Shown here in pieces: positions 62,670 through 64,000 of a stretch of 64,000 nt of DNA. The translations under genes were made by a program, and so were the position numbers. Each line of letters starts with the position of its first letter. Positions within the stretch are counted from its first letter, which is position 1. Origin of the DNA: Bacillus sp. BGMRC 2118 (GTDB lineage: Bacteria; Bacillota; Bacilli; Bacillales; SA4); NCBI GenBank assembly GCA_008364785.1, contig VTTJ01000008.1, positions 62,001 through 126,000 of the forward strand. Reading direction: 5' to 3'. The notes under the pieces are model-generated. The model did no database searches and was not told the DNA's origin. It saw nothing but the letters and a program-made list of their open reading frames with translations.

Positions 62670-64000
62670 TTACGTATGTTTTAATTCCTTTTTCCATACT
62701 CTTGTCATGATAAAGGTGACAATACCTATAATGACAACAAGCAATATACTCAAGAAGAAACCAATTCGTATACTTTTTTCTATCACGACACCACTAATTG
62801 CAGCAGTTAATAACAATACCCCAGTCCAAGCTGATATTTTGTCCTTCACATGCATTTCAAGTATTTTCATTGAGGACAGTATAATAAAGCCCCAGTTATA
62901 CATCTGTAAAATACCCGCAGCTGTGGTAATATACTCATAAATTTTACCTGGCAATAGTAATGCCGCAATAATGGAGCCTGAAAGTCCAATAGTTGCCAGT
63001 CCGAGTGAAGCAAGTGGAGTTTCTTTCCATTTTATTTTTTTTTCAAAGATGGAAGGAGCATCTCCGCTTTTTGCTAAGGTAACTAATAAATTTGTTACAG
63101 CAAATAATGAAGCTGTCATCGTGGAAAAGCCGGCAGTAATGATAGCTGCGTTAAAGACGTGTGGGAAAAAGGATAAATCGTATTCTTTTAACGCTGTCAC
63201 AAATGGACTTTCTTTTTCATTAATGGCTTCATATGACACCATGCTAATTGCAAGAATCATTGAAATCACATAAATTATCGTTAGGACAATTAACATTACT
63301 TGACCGGATTTTGGGGCATCTTCTTTGTTCTTTAACTGCATAGACATGAGCCCTATTGTTTCGATTCCACCATAGGCGTAGAAAGCATATATGAGCGAAG
63401 ACCCAAATGCTCGGTAGCCCTCTGGGAAAATCTTATCAACTGTATTTGGAAAACCTGGTTGGTTATCAGGTCCTCCCGGGATCCACCCTAGTAAGGCTGC
63501 TCCGGCCAAGATGATAAACATGATAATGGCAGCTGTTTTCGTAACAGCCAGTATATTTTCTACTTTATCAAAGCCCTTTGTTCCAAGAATTACAACAATT
63601 ATGGATAAAATGGCATATCCTGTTGCAAATATCCATAGAGGCACTTTAGGAAACCAAAACCTTGATAGAATCGATAGGGCAGTCAATTGACTCCCCATAA
63701 TAAGTATTTTGGAACTCCAGTAGTTCCAGCCACAGCCAAACCCTGCCCACCGCCCAAAGGCTTTTCCGGCATAATAACAAAAAGAGCCTTCTTGAGGGTC
63801 CTCTGCTGTCATTTGAGCAAGAAAATGGAATACAACATATGTACCCAAGGCAGCCAGTAAGAACGATATAACAATGGCAGGACCTGTGATTTTAATTCCA
63901 ATGCTTGAACCAAGGAAGTAGCCGGTTCCGATTGTACAACCGATACCGATAAGTGATAATTGCCACCACTTTAAATCTCCTTGTTCACTGCCACTCTGTT
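62670..64000 (-). CDS. APC-family amino acid permease, N-terminus cut by the window edge
   Basis: At least 443 codons; the frame is open to the right edge, so the true start is outside. The edge part reads DLKWWQLSLIGIGCTIGTGYFLG, the conserved first-helix motif of amino acid/polyamine/organocation permeases (backbone-carboxylate binding GxG). About eleven membrane segments follow, with GWNYWSSKILIMGSQL near the middle. It imports an amino acid, substrate not readable. A TTG at 63848 could be mistaken for a start, but the first helix lies upstream of it. Confidence 0.87.
   Translation of the reverse strand, partial: QSGSEQGDLKWWQLSLIGIGCTIGTGYFLGSSIGIKITGPAIVISFLLAALGTYVVFHFLAQMTAEDPQEGSFCYYAGKAFGRWAGFGCGWNYWSSKILIMGSQLTALSILSRFWFPKVPLWIFATGYAILSIIVVILGTKGFDKVENILAVTKTAAIIMFIILAGAALLGWIPGGPDNQPGFPNTVDKIFPEGYRAFGSSLIYAFYAYGGIETIGLMSMQLKNKEDAPKSGQVMLIVLTIIYVISMILAISMVSYEAINEKESPFVTALKEYDLSFFPHVFNAAIITAGFSTMTASLFAVTNLLVTLAKSGDAPSIFEKKIKWKETPLASLGLATIGLSGSIIAALLLPGKIYEYITTAAGILQMYNWGFIILSSMKILEMHVKDKISAWTGVLLLTAAISGVVIEKSIRIGFFLSILLVVIIGIVTFIMTRVWKKELKHT

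Overview
The window is AT-rich, low-GC Gram-positive DNA with strong AGGAGG-type ribosome binding sites, many TTG and GTG starts, and sporulation sigma-K promoters. Its gene order (yjbK-yjbL-yjbM-nadF-yjbO, prpE, yjbQ, fabI, cotO, cotZ/exsY-type genes) is the yjb-to-cot region of Bacillus subtilis. It comes from the chromosome of an endospore-forming Bacillaceae. The spore manganese-oxidase (mnx) genes and the collagen-like and ExsY-like proteins point to a species with a complex exosporium, of the kind known from Mn(II)-oxidising marine or soil Bacillus. No rRNA, tRNA, insertion sequence, prophage or CRISPR array was seen.

Layout. 1-9.9 kb is housekeeping: the alarmone synthetase/NAD kinase/pseudouridine synthase operon, an ECF-type sigma factor with a membrane anti-sigma partner, PrpE, a RodA-type flippase/polymerase, a cation/proton antiporter behind a sigma-B-like promoter, and FabI behind a FapR box. 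9.9-13.2 kb begins the spore surface section: a CwlC-like amidase, CotO and two ExsY/CotZ proteins. 13.4-19.2 kb is a sugar-decoration cassette (methyltransferase, two glycosyltransferases, NeuD-type acyltransferase, DegT-type aminotransferase). 19.5-23.7 kb holds two collagen-like genes; the second has about 64 copies of a 36-nt repeat and an apparent one-base frameshift. 24.3-40.6 kb is a dense ATP-dependent ligase island: nine YheC/YheD ATP-grasp proteins here (a tenth lies at 53 kb), one amino-acid-ligase-type ATP-grasp protein, a third ExsY-like protein, and two tandem Mur-ligase paralogues, the second of which has lost its P-loop. 40.7-45.9 kb contains small coat-type proteins around folD (with a ZTP riboswitch) and a vanadium-haloperoxidase-like enzyme. 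46.1-52.9 kb is an mnx operon ending in the 1223-residue multicopper oxidase MnxG and a Sco-type copper chaperone. 53-64 kb returns to mixed genes: the tenth YheC/D protein, a nucleobase permease, Mn-catalase, membrane proteins, a CPBP protease, two small proteins, a cupin, AsnA, a dispersed Bacillaceae repeat and a partial amino-acid permease.

How the parts may work together (inference). The collagen-like, ExsY/CotZ and CotO proteins would build the outer spore surface, and the sugar cassette would decorate it. The ATP-grasp/Mur ligases could add amino acids or peptides to coat components or make a peptide polymer: ATP-grasp plus Mur ligase is the same pair of catalytic modules that cyanophycin synthetase carries in one chain. 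MnxG would oxidise Mn(II) on the same surface. Small proteins with a recurring Sm-like short beta-barrel signature (CotO, the 40.7, 43.2, 45.2, 47.0, 47.9 and 48.3 kb genes) tie the coat genes and the mnx operon together.

Functions are assigned from motifs and family knowledge; no database search was possible.
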